DNA from: Bacteroidales bacterium UBA2939
GTDB taxonomy: Bacteria > Bacteroidota > Bacteroidia > Bacteroidales > P3
DNA: 19,014 nucleotides
Direction: 5' to 3'
NCBI GenBank assembly: GCA_002349055.1
Contig: DECD01000026.1
Location: 7,649 to 26,662 of the forward strand
The notes below the pieces were generated by a model. It did no database searches, was not told the origin of the DNA, and was given only the letters and a program-made list of their open reading frames with translations. The position numbers and the translations under genes are program-made. Positions 1-6,764 of the stretch are shown here, piece by piece. Numbering within the stretch: position 1 is the stretch's first letter; the number at the start of each line of letters is the position of its first letter.

Positions 1-929
1 AGGAGGCCGATGTTGTCGATGATGAGGACTTTGCTGGATTTGCTGGAATTACTAGATGGGCTAGAGATTCTAGAGTATCTAGTACTGTCGGGGAAAAGCT
101 TCTCTATTTGGCAGAGGTGCTCTTCGCTGATGACATGGGGTGCGAGGATGAGGCGCATGGGGCGTGGCGGCATCTTGGCGAAGCGCGCCAGAATCTCCTC
201 GTCGGGAGGCCATGTGCTGCCGCCTACGAGGATGCAGTCTTTGTTGTCGCCGAGCCACTGCTCGACCACCTCGTTGCTCTCGGCAGCCTCGGCAATCTGA
301 TGTACACGGTCGAAGCGCGTGTCGCCGGCCAGCGAACATTGCTCGATGCCGTGGTCTTGGAGCAGACGGAGGCTCTCTTCGTTCTGCACGAAGAGGTGGG
401 CGAAATCCTTCTTGAGCTGTTTCCTGAACCATCCGCCATACCACTTGAAGAAATACTGCCCGGGACGGAAAATGGTGGAGAAGATGTAGGTCTTCGCACC
501 CCATCCCTTCAATGCTTTGAGGTAGTTGTACCAGAATTCGTATTTGACGAAGAAGACCGTGTCGGGATCGACGTCGAAGACGAAACGTCGCACGTTGCGC
601 GGCGTGTCCATGGGCAGGTAGCAGATGGCGTCGGCCAATGCGTAGTTCTTTCTTATCTCGTAGCCCGAGGGCGAGAAGAAGGTCACCAGCACCTGATGGT
701 CGGGATGGCGTCGGCGATACTCTTCGAGCACGGGCCGGGCCTGCTCAAACTCACCCAGGCTGGCAGCGTGGAACCACACGGTGGGGCGGTCGTGACTCAA
801 CTTGGACACCTCTTGCGGCCAGCGTTTCCATCCGTTGACCATCAGCCGCGCCTTCTCGTGTCCAAACAGCGCCACCACACGGATTCCCAGCGTGTAGAAC
901 CAAATTCCAATAGTATATATCAAACGCAT
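1..929 (-). CDS. kdtA: 3-deoxy-D-manno-octulosonic acid (Kdo) transferase, C-terminus cut by window edge
   Basis: Transfers Kdo from CMP-Kdo to the lipid A precursor at the inner face of the cytoplasmic membrane, an early step in LPS core assembly. The frame starts at the ATG at 929 and stays open for 309 codons to the left edge. Seen: an N-terminal hydrophobic anchor (about residues 3-23, with IYTIGIWFYTLGIRVVALFG), then VWFHAASLGEFEQARP at about 51-66, whose Glu60 sits where the family has its catalytic Glu. FFSPSGYE, YLPMD and FVKYEFWYNYLK follow, all typical of Bacteroidota KdtA. VLIIDNIGLL is reached at the edge, so roughly the last quarter (most of the CMP-Kdo-binding domain) is missing. 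Residues about 283-300 are Ser-rich and come from a 9-bp tandem repeat, a place where relatives are variable. It lies 27 bp downstream of the outer-membrane-like gene and is probably cotranscribed with it. Confidence 0.9.
   Translation of the reverse strand, partial: MRLIYTIGIWFYTLGIRVVALFGHEKARLMVNGWKRWPQEVSKLSHDRPTVWFHAASLGEFEQARPVLEEYRRRHPDHQVLVTFFSPSGYEIRKNYALADAICYLPMDTPRNVRRFVFDVDPDTVFFVKYEFWYNYLKALKGWGAKTYIFSTIFRPGQYFFKWYGGWFRKQLKKDFAHLFVQNEESLRLLQDHGIEQCSLAGDTRFDRVHQIAEAAESNEVVEQWLGDNKDCILVGGSTWPPDEEILARFAKMPPRPMRLILAPHVISEEHLCQIEKLFPDSTRYSRISSPSSNSSKSSKVLIIDNIGL
30..83. repeat. six 9-bp tandem units (nnnnCTRGA) inside kdtA
   Basis: Units are TTTGCTGGA twice, then ATTACTAGA, TGGGCTAGA, GATTCTAGA and GTATCTAGT. 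The period is exactly 9 bp, so the frame is kept. On the minus strand they encode the Ser-rich stretch at about residues 283-300 of the Kdo transferase. The CTAGA core and period match the repeat at 4231-4263 in mtaB. Confidence 0.85.
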
Positions 930-932
930 AAC

Positions 933-956
933 TTCTAGTCTTTTTGACTTTTAGGC
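933..956. repeat. three 8-bp units of the TTTTAGAC family between two minus-strand genes
   Basis: TTCTAGTC, TTTTTGAC and TTTTAGGC lie head to tail and fill nearly the whole 27-bp gap between the OMP-like gene and kdtA. The same unit family recurs at 16334-16405, 16760-16807 and 18729-18741. Confidence 0.7.
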
Positions 957-1781
957 TTAATAGTAGTAGTAATCGTATGAGGTTTTGCCCGTGAAGGGGA
1001 ACATCCACGACAGCTTCACGCCGCCCATCAGGTCGAAGTAGGTGTTCTTGTCCTTGCCGTTGAGGCCCATGACATTGTCGATGATGTAGGGGCGCGTCGG
1101 CCAGCTGATACACTCGCTGAGGTCGAAAGTAACTTTGAAGTTGACGTAGGTGTGGCGGTTGCTCATGAAGATGAAACCCACGCTTTCGGTGAGAATCATG
1201 CCGTTGCGGAGGTGGTCGTAGAGGGGGAACATCTTTTCGCCCAGCTGCGGCACCTGTCCCTCGTTCATGTCCTGCGTCTGGACGGTCTTCTGCATGAACC
1301 AGCCGCCGCTGAGTTTGAGCAGGATGCCCGAGTCGGGGTTTTTCTTGAAGAGGGAGATGATTTTGGCCACGCCGGCACGAGCCGCGAAGCCTCGGTTGTA
1401 GAGAGTCACCACGCCGTCGCTGCCGCCCATGCTCATCAGGTAGCCCTGGCTGGTGTAGATGTCGCCCATGCGCTCGGCGCGCAGCTTGAGGTTGTCGCTG
1501 TTGTAGCCGAACCATAGGTCGCCGTCCACCGTCAGCATCCAGTTGCTCTTGAACTTATAGGCCCATTCCAGGGCGAAGTTGAGGTAGGGTCCTTCGTAGA
1601 GGTCTTTCATGGTGCCGCCCGGCAGGCCGCCGCTGTTGCTGCCCGTGAAAGGGGTCACGGCTCCGAACGAGAATCCCACGATGTTGCACTGGAGGGTGTC
1701 TATCCCGACCTTCTCCTGCCCCCGCAATACTGTCGGCACCATCATCACTATCACCATCACAGCCAAAATACTATGCTTCAT
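957..1781 (-). CDS. secreted, outer-membrane-like protein of unknown function
   Basis: A 274-residue protein. The N-terminus MKHSILAVMVIVMMVPTVLR looks like a Sec signal peptide, cleaved near the following GQEK. The mature part is rich in Gly and alternating aromatic residues, for example NFALEWAYKF, GGWFMQ and FDLMGGVKLSWMFPF. Together with the aromatic-rich C-terminus (end YDYYYY) this suggests a small outer-membrane beta-barrel; the barrel is inferred, not proven. I chose the ATG at 1781. A TTG at 1796 would add five residues but lies inside the AATTTTC microsatellite and would spoil the signal peptide. It runs divergently from proS and is followed after 27 bp by kdtA. I do not recognise a specific family. 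Confidence 0.75.
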   Translation of the reverse strand: MKHSILAVMVIVMMVPTVLRGQEKVGIDTLQCNIVGFSFGAVTPFTGSNSGGLPGGTMKDLYEGPYLNFALEWAYKFKSNWMLTVDGDLWFGYNSDNLKLRAERMGDIYTSQGYLMSMGGSDGVVTLYNRGFAARAGVAKIISLFKKNPDSGILLKLSGGWFMQKTVQTQDMNEGQVPQLGEKMFPLYDHLRNGMILTESVGFIFMSNRHTYVNFKVTFDLSECISWPTRPYIIDNVMGLNGKDKNTYFDLMGGVKLSWMFPFTGKTSYDYYYY

Positions 1782-1787
1782 GTTAAA

Positions 1788-1817
1788 AATTTTCAATTTT
1801 CAATTTTCAATTTTCAA
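1788..1817. repeat. AATTTTC heptamer microsatellite between divergent genes
   Basis: Four perfect AATTTTC units occupy 1788-1815, followed by a partial AATTTT. The array starts just 6 bp upstream of the OMP-like start codon and ends just before the proS -7 box. Such arrays are common between genes in Bacteroidales (recalled, not searched). Confidence 0.9.
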
Positions 1818-1825
1818 TTTTTTTG

Positions 1826-1833
1826 TATTTTTG
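1826..1833 (+). promoter_or_regulatory. proS promoter, Bacteroidota -7 box
   Basis: TATTTTTG matches the TAnnTTTG -7 consensus and lies 66 bp before the proS ATG. The -33 position (around 1802-1806) falls inside the AATTTTC repeat, where no clean TTTG is present. Confidence 0.6.
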
Positions 1834-1898
1834 CATTTCGTTTACAGAAACGACAGACCTCTCAAAATATTGTATAATAATAAAAAAATATATATTCA

Positions 1899-3371
1899 AT
1901 GGCAAAAGATTTTTCCAAACGCAGTGAAAACTACTCCGAATGGTATAACGAACTGGTAGTGCGTGCCGACTTGGCCGAGCAGAGTGCCGTGCGCGGCTGC
2001 ATGGTGATAAAACCCTATGGCTATGCCATCTGGGAGAAGATGCAGCACCAGCTCGACTCCATGTTCAAGGCCACCGGCCACGTCAACGCCTACTTCCCCC
2101 TCTTCATTCCCAAGAGTTTCCTCAGCCGTGAGGCCGAGCACGTTGAGGGTTTTGCTAAAGAGTGCGCCGTGGTGACCCACCACCGCCTCATGAACGACCC
2201 CAACGGCAACGGTGTCGTCGTCGACCCCGCCGCCAAGCTTGAGGAAGAACTCATCGTGCGCCCCACCTCCGAGACCATCATCTGGAGTACCTATAAGAAC
2301 TGGATCAAGTCCTACCGCGACCTGCCCATCCTCTGCAACCAGTGGGCCAACGTTGTGCGCTGGGAGATGCGCACCCGCATGTTCCTCCGCACCGCCGAGT
2401 TCCTCTGGCAGGAAGGACACACCGCCCACGCCACCCGCGAGGAGGCCGAGGCCGAGGCCCGCAAGATGCTCGACGTCTACGGCGACTTCGTGGAGAATTA
2501 CATGGCCGTGCCCGTCATCAAGGGGCACAAGAGCCCCAACGAGCGTTTCGCCGGTGCCCTCGACACCCTCTGCATCGAGGCCATGATGCAGGACGGCAAG
2601 GCCCTCCAGGCCGGCACCAGCCACTTCCTCGGCCAGAATTTCGCCAAGGCTTTCGAGGTGCAGTTCCTCAACAAAGAAAATAAGTTAGAGTATGTCTGGG
2701 CCACCTCGTGGGGCGTCAGCACCCGTCTGATGGGTGCCCTCATCATGACCCACTCCGACGACAACGGCCTTGTGCTGCCGCCGCGCCTGGCTCCCATCCA
2801 CGTGGCCATCGTTCCCATCTGCAAGAGCGACGAGCAGCAGCGCCAGCTCGACGAGCATATCGTCCCGATAGTCAAGGCTCTCGAAGCCAAGGGCCTCGTG
2901 GTGAAATACGACAACCGTCCCGAGTACAAGCCGGGCTGGAAGTTCACCGAGTACGAGTTCAAGGGTGTCCCCGTGCAGCTGGCCATCGGTGCCCGCGACA
3001 TGGAGAACGGCACCTGTGAGGTGCGCCGCCGCGACACCCTCGAGAAAGCAACCCTGCCCCTCGAAGGCATCGCCGACCACGTCTACGACCTCATGGAGGA
3101 TATCCAGAAGAACCTCTTCAAGAAGGCTGCCGACTTCCGCGCCTCGATGACCCGCAAGGTCGACACCTGGGACGACTTCAAGGTCGAGATTGAGAAGAAC
3201 GGTTTCCTGCTTTGCCACTGGGACGGCACTCCCGAGACCGAGGAACGCATCAAGGAAGAGACCAAGGCCACCATCCGCTGCATCCCCTACGACGCCCCCG
3301 AAGAGGAAGGCAAGTGCATCTACTCCGGCAAGCCCTCCCACCGCCGCGTCGTCTTCGCCCGCAGCTACTAA
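1899..3371 (+). CDS. proS: prolyl-tRNA synthetase, archaeal/eukaryote-like short form
   Basis: Charges tRNA-Pro with proline in the cytoplasm. It has 490 residues, the usual size for the short ProS type without the bacterial editing insertion. Class II catalytic motifs are visible: IPKSFLSREAEHVEGF after motif 1, the motif 2 region running RPTSETIIWSTYKNWIKSYR to VVRWEMRTRMFLRTAEFLWQ (about residues 122-172), and the motif 3-like TSWGVSTRLMGALIMTHSDD. The anticodon-binding domain follows (APIHVAIVPI onwards), then a zinc-domain-like C-terminus ending in ARSY; the terminal Tyr is characteristic of this type. The start has no Shine-Dalgarno, only an A/T-rich leader, as usual in Bacteroidota. 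It is a single-gene unit with its own promoter at 1826 and terminator at 3517. Codon use is strongly GC-ended, as expected for a highly expressed gene. Confidence 0.97.
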   Translation: MAKDFSKRSENYSEWYNELVVRADLAEQSAVRGCMVIKPYGYAIWEKMQHQLDSMFKATGHVNAYFPLFIPKSFLSREAEHVEGFAKECAVVTHHRLMNDPNGNGVVVDPAAKLEEELIVRPTSETIIWSTYKNWIKSYRDLPILCNQWANVVRWEMRTRMFLRTAEFLWQEGHTAHATREEAEAEARKMLDVYGDFVENYMAVPVIKGHKSPNERFAGALDTLCIEAMMQDGKALQAGTSHFLGQNFAKAFEVQFLNKENKLEYVWATSWGVSTRLMGALIMTHSDDNGLVLPPRLAPIHVAIVPICKSDEQQRQLDEHIVPIVKALEAKGLVVKYDNRPEYKPGWKFTEYEFKGVPVQLAIGARDMENGTCEVRRRDTLEKATLPLEGIADHVYDLMEDIQKNLFKKAADFRASMTRKVDTWDDFKVEIEKNGFLLCHWDGTPETEERIKEETKATIRCIPYDAPEEEGKCIYSGKPSHRRVVFARSY

Positions 3372-3372
3372 T

Positions 3373-3416
3373 AAAAACCTATCAAAAACGTATCAAAAAC
3401 GTACCAAAAACGTACC
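3373..3416. repeat. four 11-bp tandem units after proS
   Basis: The consensus unit is AAAAACGTACC. The four copies abut exactly and differ at one to three positions. They start 2 bp after the proS stop codon and run into a perfect palindrome. Confidence 0.9.
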
Positions 3417-3460
3417 AACTCCTACCGTGGTAGGAGTTGGTTAGGAGTTGGTAGGGAGTT
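3414..3460. repeat. perfect palindrome followed by GGTAGGAGTT direct repeats
   Basis: ACCAACTCCTACC at 3414-3426 is the exact reverse complement of 3429-3441, with GT between them. The right arm is the first of three direct repeats of about 10-11 bp (3429-3438, 3439-3449, 3450-3460), so the palindrome is continuous with a tandem array. No U-tract follows, so it is not the terminator. Confidence 0.85.
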
Positions 3461-3516
3461 GGTAACTGGTTCATAGGTAGTTACGGGCTAGAGGGTGTTT
3501 TGTGGGTACGAAAATA

Positions 3517-3556
3517 TATCCCGCTGGTTTCCAGTGGGATAGTTTTTACGGTTTTT
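3517..3556 (+). terminator. rho-independent terminator of proS
   Basis: TATCCCGCTGG at 3517-3527 pairs with CCAGTGGGATA at 3531-3541 (11 bp, one G-U), with loop TTT. It is followed by GTTTTTACGGTTTTT. The gene on the other side (mtaB, ending at 3582) is convergent. On the minus strand the hairpin is followed by TATATTTT, so it may serve both genes. Confidence 0.75.
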
Positions 3557-3581
3557 CTACGTTTGCGAGGGGTTGGGGAGG

Positions 3582-4883
3582 CTACTCGCGGACGATGTTT
3601 TCGGGTCGGATTTCGACCTCCTCGACGGTGTTGACGAGGGTGGGGGAGTAGGGCCGCGAGAGGCGGATGTAGTTGTCGGTCCAGCCGAACATGAGTGGCT
3701 GAGTGGCTGAGAGGCTGAGTGACTGAGTCTCCGAGTGCGGGGTTGATTCCCACAATACTGGCTTTGTCTTGCCTATCTGGCTGTCGATAAAAGCTTTGTG
3801 TTTCTGCTCGCTGAGTTCGAGGAGGCGTGCGGTGTGCTCGCGGCGCACGGCGACGGGTATCTTCTCGCCGAGCTTGAGGGCTGCGGTGCCCGGACGGTCG
3901 CTGTAGGTGAAGACGTGGAGATAGGAGATAGGGAGCGAGGAGATGAAACTGAGCACTTTGCGGAATTCCTCCTCGGTCTCGCCGTTGAAGCCCGCCATGA
4001 CGTCGGCGGCGATGCAGGCGTCGGGCATGACGGATTTGATTTTCTGCAACTTGGCGGCGTAGAGGGCGGTGTCGTAGCGGCGGTGCATGAGCTGTAGCAC
4101 ATGGTCGGAACCAGCCTGGAGTGGGATGTGGAAGTGGGGGAGGAAGGCGCGGCTATGAGCCACGAAGTCAATGATTTCGTCGGTGAGCAGATTGGGCTCG
4201 ATGGAAGAGATGCGGTAGCGCAGGATGCCTTCCAGATTATCTAGATTTTCTAGAAGGTCTAGAAAGGACTCTCCCTGATGCTGGCCGAAGGTACCGGTGT
4301 TTACACCGGTGAGTATCACCTCTTTGGCACCGCTGGCGGCGATGCGGCGGGCGGCGCAGAGGGTTTCCTCGACGGTGGCGGAACGTGAACGGCCGCGGGC
4401 GTAGGGGATGGCGCAATAGGTGCAGAAGTAGTCGCAGCCGTCCTGTATCTTGAAGAAGGTGCGGGTGCGGTCCTCACCGGAGTATTGTAAGTGAAAAGTG
4501 GAAAGTGGAAAGCGGAAAGTGTTGGGGTTGAAGTTGTTTCGGATGAGGTCGGGGAGTAGTGCTTTTTTGTCGTTGCCGAGGACGAGGGTGACGCCGGGGA
4601 TGTTTTCTATTTCTTTGGCAGCCACTTGGGCAAAGCAGCCCATGACGACAATCTGGGCATCGGGGTTCTGGTGGTGGGCTTGTCGGATGGCGTTGCGACA
4701 CTTCTTCTCGGCGACGGCGGTGACGGTACAGGTGTTGATGAGGTAGAGGTCGGCCTTTTCTGCTCCCCGCGAGCACTCGGCCCAGTCGACGATGGTGTTG
4801 CCTTCGTCGGCGAGACGGCGCAGGAGGTCGGAGGTTTCGGCGTAGTTGAGTTTGCATCCGAGGGTGTGTGCTGCAATTTTCAT
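3582..4883 (-). CDS. mtaB: tRNA t6A37 C2-methylthiotransferase (MtaB), radical SAM
   Basis: Adds a methylthio group to N6-threonylcarbamoyl-adenosine at position 37 of ANN-decoding tRNAs, using SAM and two [4Fe-4S] clusters. It has 433 residues, normal for MtaB. The N-terminal methylthiotransferase domain shows the three cluster cysteines: Cys10 (LGCKLNYAE), Cys52 (NTCTVT) and Cys83 (MGCFAQ). The radical SAM CxxxCxxC motif is Cys150, Cys154 and Cys157 (GCDYFCTYC). The GVNTG, RISSIEP, FHIPLQAGSD and DVMAGFNGETEEEF blocks follow, then a TRAM-like C-terminus (GWTDNYIRL). Short tandem repeats sit at three places: residues about 123-133 (7-bp repeat, linker between domains), 207-219 (9-bp repeat, amphipathic helix) and 383-397 (8-bp repeat, insertion before the TRAM region). 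All cluster cysteines are intact, so the enzyme is probably functional. Confidence 0.95.
   Translation of the reverse strand: MKIAAHTLGCKLNYAETSDLLRRLADEGNTIVDWAECSRGAEKADLYLINTCTVTAVAEKKCRNAIRQAHHQNPDAQIVVMGCFAQVAAKEIENIPGVTLVLGNDKKALLPDLIRNNFNPNTFRFPLSTFHLQYSGEDRTRTFFKIQDGCDYFCTYCAIPYARGRSRSATVEETLCAARRIAASGAKEVILTGVNTGTFGQHQGESFLDLLENLDNLEGILRYRISSIEPNLLTDEIIDFVAHSRAFLPHFHIPLQAGSDHVLQLMHRRYDTALYAAKLQKIKSVMPDACIAADVMAGFNGETEEEFRKVLSFISSLPISYLHVFTYSDRPGTAALKLGEKIPVAVRREHTARLLELSEQKHKAFIDSQIGKTKPVLWESTPHSETQSLSLSATQPLMFGWTDNYIRLSRPYSPTLVNTVEEVEIRPENIVRE
3693..3740. repeat. 8-bp tandem repeat (GAGTGGCT) inside mtaB
   Basis: Six octamer units: two GAGTGGCT, then GAGAGGCT, GAGTGACT, and two diverged ones. 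The total of 48 bp keeps the frame. It encodes the polar Ser/Gln/Thr-rich insertion at residues about 383-397 of MtaB, between VLWES and MFGWTDNY. Confidence 0.9.
4231..4263. repeat. 9-bp tandem repeat (nnnTCTAGA) inside mtaB
   Basis: TCTAGA occurs at 4240, 4249 and 4258, exactly 9 bp apart, preceded by TCCAGA at 4231. It encodes FLDLLENLDNLEG using CTA leucine codons, which are rare in the rest of this gene. The core and period match the kdtA repeat at 30-83. Confidence 0.85.
4491..4518. repeat. 7-bp tandem repeat (GTGGAAA) inside mtaB
   Basis: Four units: GTGAAAA, GTGGAAA, GTGGAAA and GCGGAAA. They lie in the linker between the methylthiotransferase and radical SAM domains (residues about 123-133). 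The 28-bp length is not a multiple of three, yet the frame is open throughout. Confidence 0.88.
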
Positions 4884-4893
4884 GAAAAAAAAT

Positions 4894-4924
4894 TTTGTCA
4901 GTTTAAAAAATGTGCGTATCTTTG
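4894..4924 (+). promoter_or_regulatory. consensus Bacteroidota promoter facing away from mtaB
   Basis: TTTG at 4894-4897, a 19-bp spacer, then TATCTTTG at 4917-4924. This matches the Bacteroidota TTTG-N19/21-TAnnTTTG consensus exactly. Transcription should start near 4930 on the plus strand, where no convincing gene follows before the terminator at 5030. Confidence 0.75.
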
Positions 4925-4930
4925 CATCGT

Positions 4931-5066
4931 CTTTTCAGGACAGAATTTGTTTGAAAAGGTTGATAATTAGAGGAAAAGGTTACCAGAATACCTTCTAAAT
5001 TTTGGATTTTGTAATAGTGTTTAATGGAGGAAACGCCCTGCTGTCTTGCGGGGCGTTTCTTTTTTT
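4931..5066 (+). ncRNA. candidate small RNA of about 135 nt, unknown family
   Basis: The interval is bounded by a consensus promoter (4894-4924) and a strong intrinsic terminator (5030-5066), both on the plus strand. The flanking genes mtaB and the MORN gene are both on the minus strand, so neither uses these signals. No plausible ORF fits inside. GAAAAGGTT occurs twice, at 4953 and 4973. AAGGT at 4976-4980 can pair with ACCTT at 4990-4994 to make a small hairpin. It does not look like tmRNA, SRP RNA or RNase P RNA. The start point is estimated from the promoter. Confidence 0.55.
5030..5066 (+). terminator. strong intrinsic terminator of the candidate small RNA
   Basis: GAAACGCCCTGC at 5030-5041 pairs with GCGGGGCGTTTC at 5048-5059 (12 bp, one G-U), loop TGTCTT, followed by seven T. 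On the minus strand there is no T-tract after the hairpin, so it is oriented for a plus-strand transcript. Confidence 0.85.
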
Positions 5067-5083
5067 CTTATTTGAGGTCGGCC

Positions 5084-6127
5084 TCATTGGCGGTTCATCA
5101 TTTCCTCGAGTGGAGAATGCTCTTCGAAGCGGAGCGAGCGGATCATCTTGACGGCATCTTCGTCGGGGAAGATGGCGAAGTCGGGCTGGGGGTCGAGGAT
5201 GATGATGTCGCGGCCCTCGCCGTCCTTGCGGATGCCCTGGACGCAGTGGCGGGCCACGGTAATCTGGCTTTTGCGGTTGGCGAAGGCGAAGAGTTCGTCG
5301 CCGGCACGCGAGGCCACGAGGTCGTGGTTCTCCTGGGCGATGAGCTTGGTGCCGTCGCGGAGGAGGAGACGGGTCTTGGCTTTGCCCTGGGCGGCGAAGC
5401 AGGCGATGTCGTGGATGGAGACGAACTGCGGCTCGGGCGTGGAGAGGAGTATCTCGCGGTCGTTCATGACGCCGAAGTTCCAGTGTTCCTTGATGGTGAG
5501 GGTGCCGTCCTCGTAGTATTTGTAATCGCCGTGCTTGAGGCCGCCGCTATAGGTTCCCTCGCGGTTGAGCTTGCCGTTGTCGTCGTAGGCCACGAGGCGG
5601 CCCTCGAGGGCACCGTTGACGTAGTTGGCGGTGATGTAGCCCTGCTTGCCGAGGCGTTTCCACCAGCGGCCGTGACGGTGGTTGTTGGCCCAGTTGGCCA
5701 CCTCGACGGTGTCTCCGTTGGCTTGGAAGATGACGTGGGGACCGTCCTTGACACCCATCTTGTAGGAGGCTTCCTTCACCAGGTGGCCGTCTTCGGCGTA
5801 GAAGCGCCAGAGTCCGTCGCGGTTGCGCTGGTTGTATTCGCCGCGGGCGAGGAGGCGGCCCTGCTCGTCGTAGGCTTCGTGGAGGCATTGCTTGCCGGGA
5901 ACGGTGTAGGTGTTGCGGATGCGCACGGTGCCGTCGTGGTAGTAGTAGGTGAAGGTGCCAGTCTCGAGGCCGTCGACGAAGTCGCCCTCGTAGATTTTGG
6001 AGCCGTCCTTGTCGGTGCGAATCCAGTGGCCCTGGCGGCGCCCCTGCTTGTCGACCTGGTTCTGGGCTGTGGCGCTGACGGTGGCGAGCATCATGGCAGC
6101 GGCGAGAATGAGGAGTGTTTTTTTCAT
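5084..6127 (-). CDS. secreted MORN-repeat (YwqK-like) protein
   Basis: A 347-residue protein with a clear signal peptide (MKKTLLILAAAMMLATVSA, likely cut after TAQ). Residues about 25-235 are a run of MORN_2-type repeats of roughly 23 residues, recognisable as G-x-W/Y and G-x(n)-Y/F-G spacing: GRRQGHWIRTDKDGSKIYEG, GLETGTFTYYYHDGTVR, NRDGLWRFYAEDGHLVKEAS, HGRWWKRLG and HGDYKYYEDGTL. The last ~115 residues form a separate domain that I do not recognise. Repeats of this type occur in many Bacteroidota envelope proteins, often with unknown roles. The start is the ATG at 6127; the open frame continues upstream but lacks signal features and overlaps the next promoter. It is a single gene, divergent from the glycan operon. 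Confidence 0.8.
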   Translation of the reverse strand: MKKTLLILAAAMMLATVSATAQNQVDKQGRRQGHWIRTDKDGSKIYEGDFVDGLETGTFTYYYHDGTVRIRNTYTVPGKQCLHEAYDEQGRLLARGEYNQRNRDGLWRFYAEDGHLVKEASYKMGVKDGPHVIFQANGDTVEVANWANNHRHGRWWKRLGKQGYITANYVNGALEGRLVAYDDNGKLNREGTYSGGLKHGDYKYYEDGTLTIKEHWNFGVMNDREILLSTPEPQFVSIHDIACFAAQGKAKTRLLLRDGTKLIAQENHDLVASRAGDELFAFANRKSQITVARHCVQGIRKDGEGRDIIILDPQPDFAIFPDEDAVKMIRSLRFEEHSPLEEMMNRQ

Positions 6128-6207
6128 GGGTTGCAAAAGGTGTATTATTGTTATTGTATTATTTTTATTTAGTATGTGGTTGAATAACGCAGAATTAGAT
6201 AAATTAT

Positions 6208-6238
6208 TTTGACAGATGAAAAAAAAGATGTATTTTTG
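6208..6238 (+). promoter_or_regulatory. promoter of the surface-glycan operon
   Basis: TTTG at 6208-6211, a 19-bp spacer, then TATTTTTG at 6231-6238, an exact match to the Bacteroidota consensus. Initiation near 6244 would give a leader of only a few bases before the ATG at 6251. No other such clear promoter is seen before the terminator at 13828. Confidence 0.75.
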
Positions 6239-6250
6239 CAAAAAAAAGAA

Positions 6251-6748
6251 ATGGATATGATAGAAGTGAAAACCAAACCCATGGTGAAGTTCGCGGTGAT
6301 GGACACCCTGCTTGTGGGTGCCGGCTGCCTGATTCCCGCCGCGTCGCACCTCTTTGCCGTACCGCTCTATATGCTCAACCCCATGATGGTACTGCTGTTG
6401 GCTGGTGTCCTGCTGGGTCGCGACTGGCGCAACGCGCTGGTGCTGGCGGTTCTGATGCCGCTGCTCTCCAGCTTGCTGACGGGCATGCCCGCGGCTCCCA
6501 AGATGGCCTGCATGATGGCCGAGATGGCCACGGTGGCAGGACTGCTGTCCCTGCTGTTGAAGGTGCGCTGGAACGTTTATGCCGCCGCCTTCACGGCACT
6601 CGTCGCTGGAAAGGCAGTGTACTACGCATTGAAGGCCCTTGTTATGGCACCCGAGGTGCTGGTGGGCACCGCATGGTGGATCCAGCTGCTGACGGTTGTC
6701 CTCTGGGGAGGCTTGTTCGCGATGCTCTATAAGAAAGTGGTCAAGTAG
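6251..6748 (+). CDS. small polytopic membrane protein, ECF-transporter S-component-like
   Basis: A 165-residue, very hydrophobic protein with about five to six predicted membrane segments, for example VMDTLLVGAGCLIPAASHLF, MMVLLLAGVLL, ALVLAVLMPLLSSLLTG and LLTVVLWGGLFAMLY. Size, topology and the pattern LIPAASHLFAVPLYMLNPM recall the small substrate-binding S components of ECF vitamin transporters, but no family motif fixes the substrate. I chose the ATG at 6251. An upstream TTG at 6209 would start inside the promoter -33 box. It is the first gene of the eight-gene unit, 16 bp before the IspD/TarI-like gene. A link to glycan synthesis is not evident, and it may simply share the promoter. Confidence 0.65.
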   Translation: MDMIEVKTKPMVKFAVMDTLLVGAGCLIPAASHLFAVPLYMLNPMMVLLLAGVLLGRDWRNALVLAVLMPLLSSLLTGMPAAPKMACMMAEMATVAGLLSLLLKVRWNVYAAAFTALVAGKAVYYALKALVMAPEVLVGTAWWIQLLTVVLWGGLFAMLYKKVVK

Positions 6749-6764
6749 TTAAGACAATAGCGAG

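Noticed and set aside
5024..6172. 382-codon plus-strand frame opposite the MORN gene, starting in the small RNA terminator
   Set aside because: Its start lies within the terminator hairpin region, and its protein is a low-complexity Val/Ala/Glu mirror of the MORN repeats.
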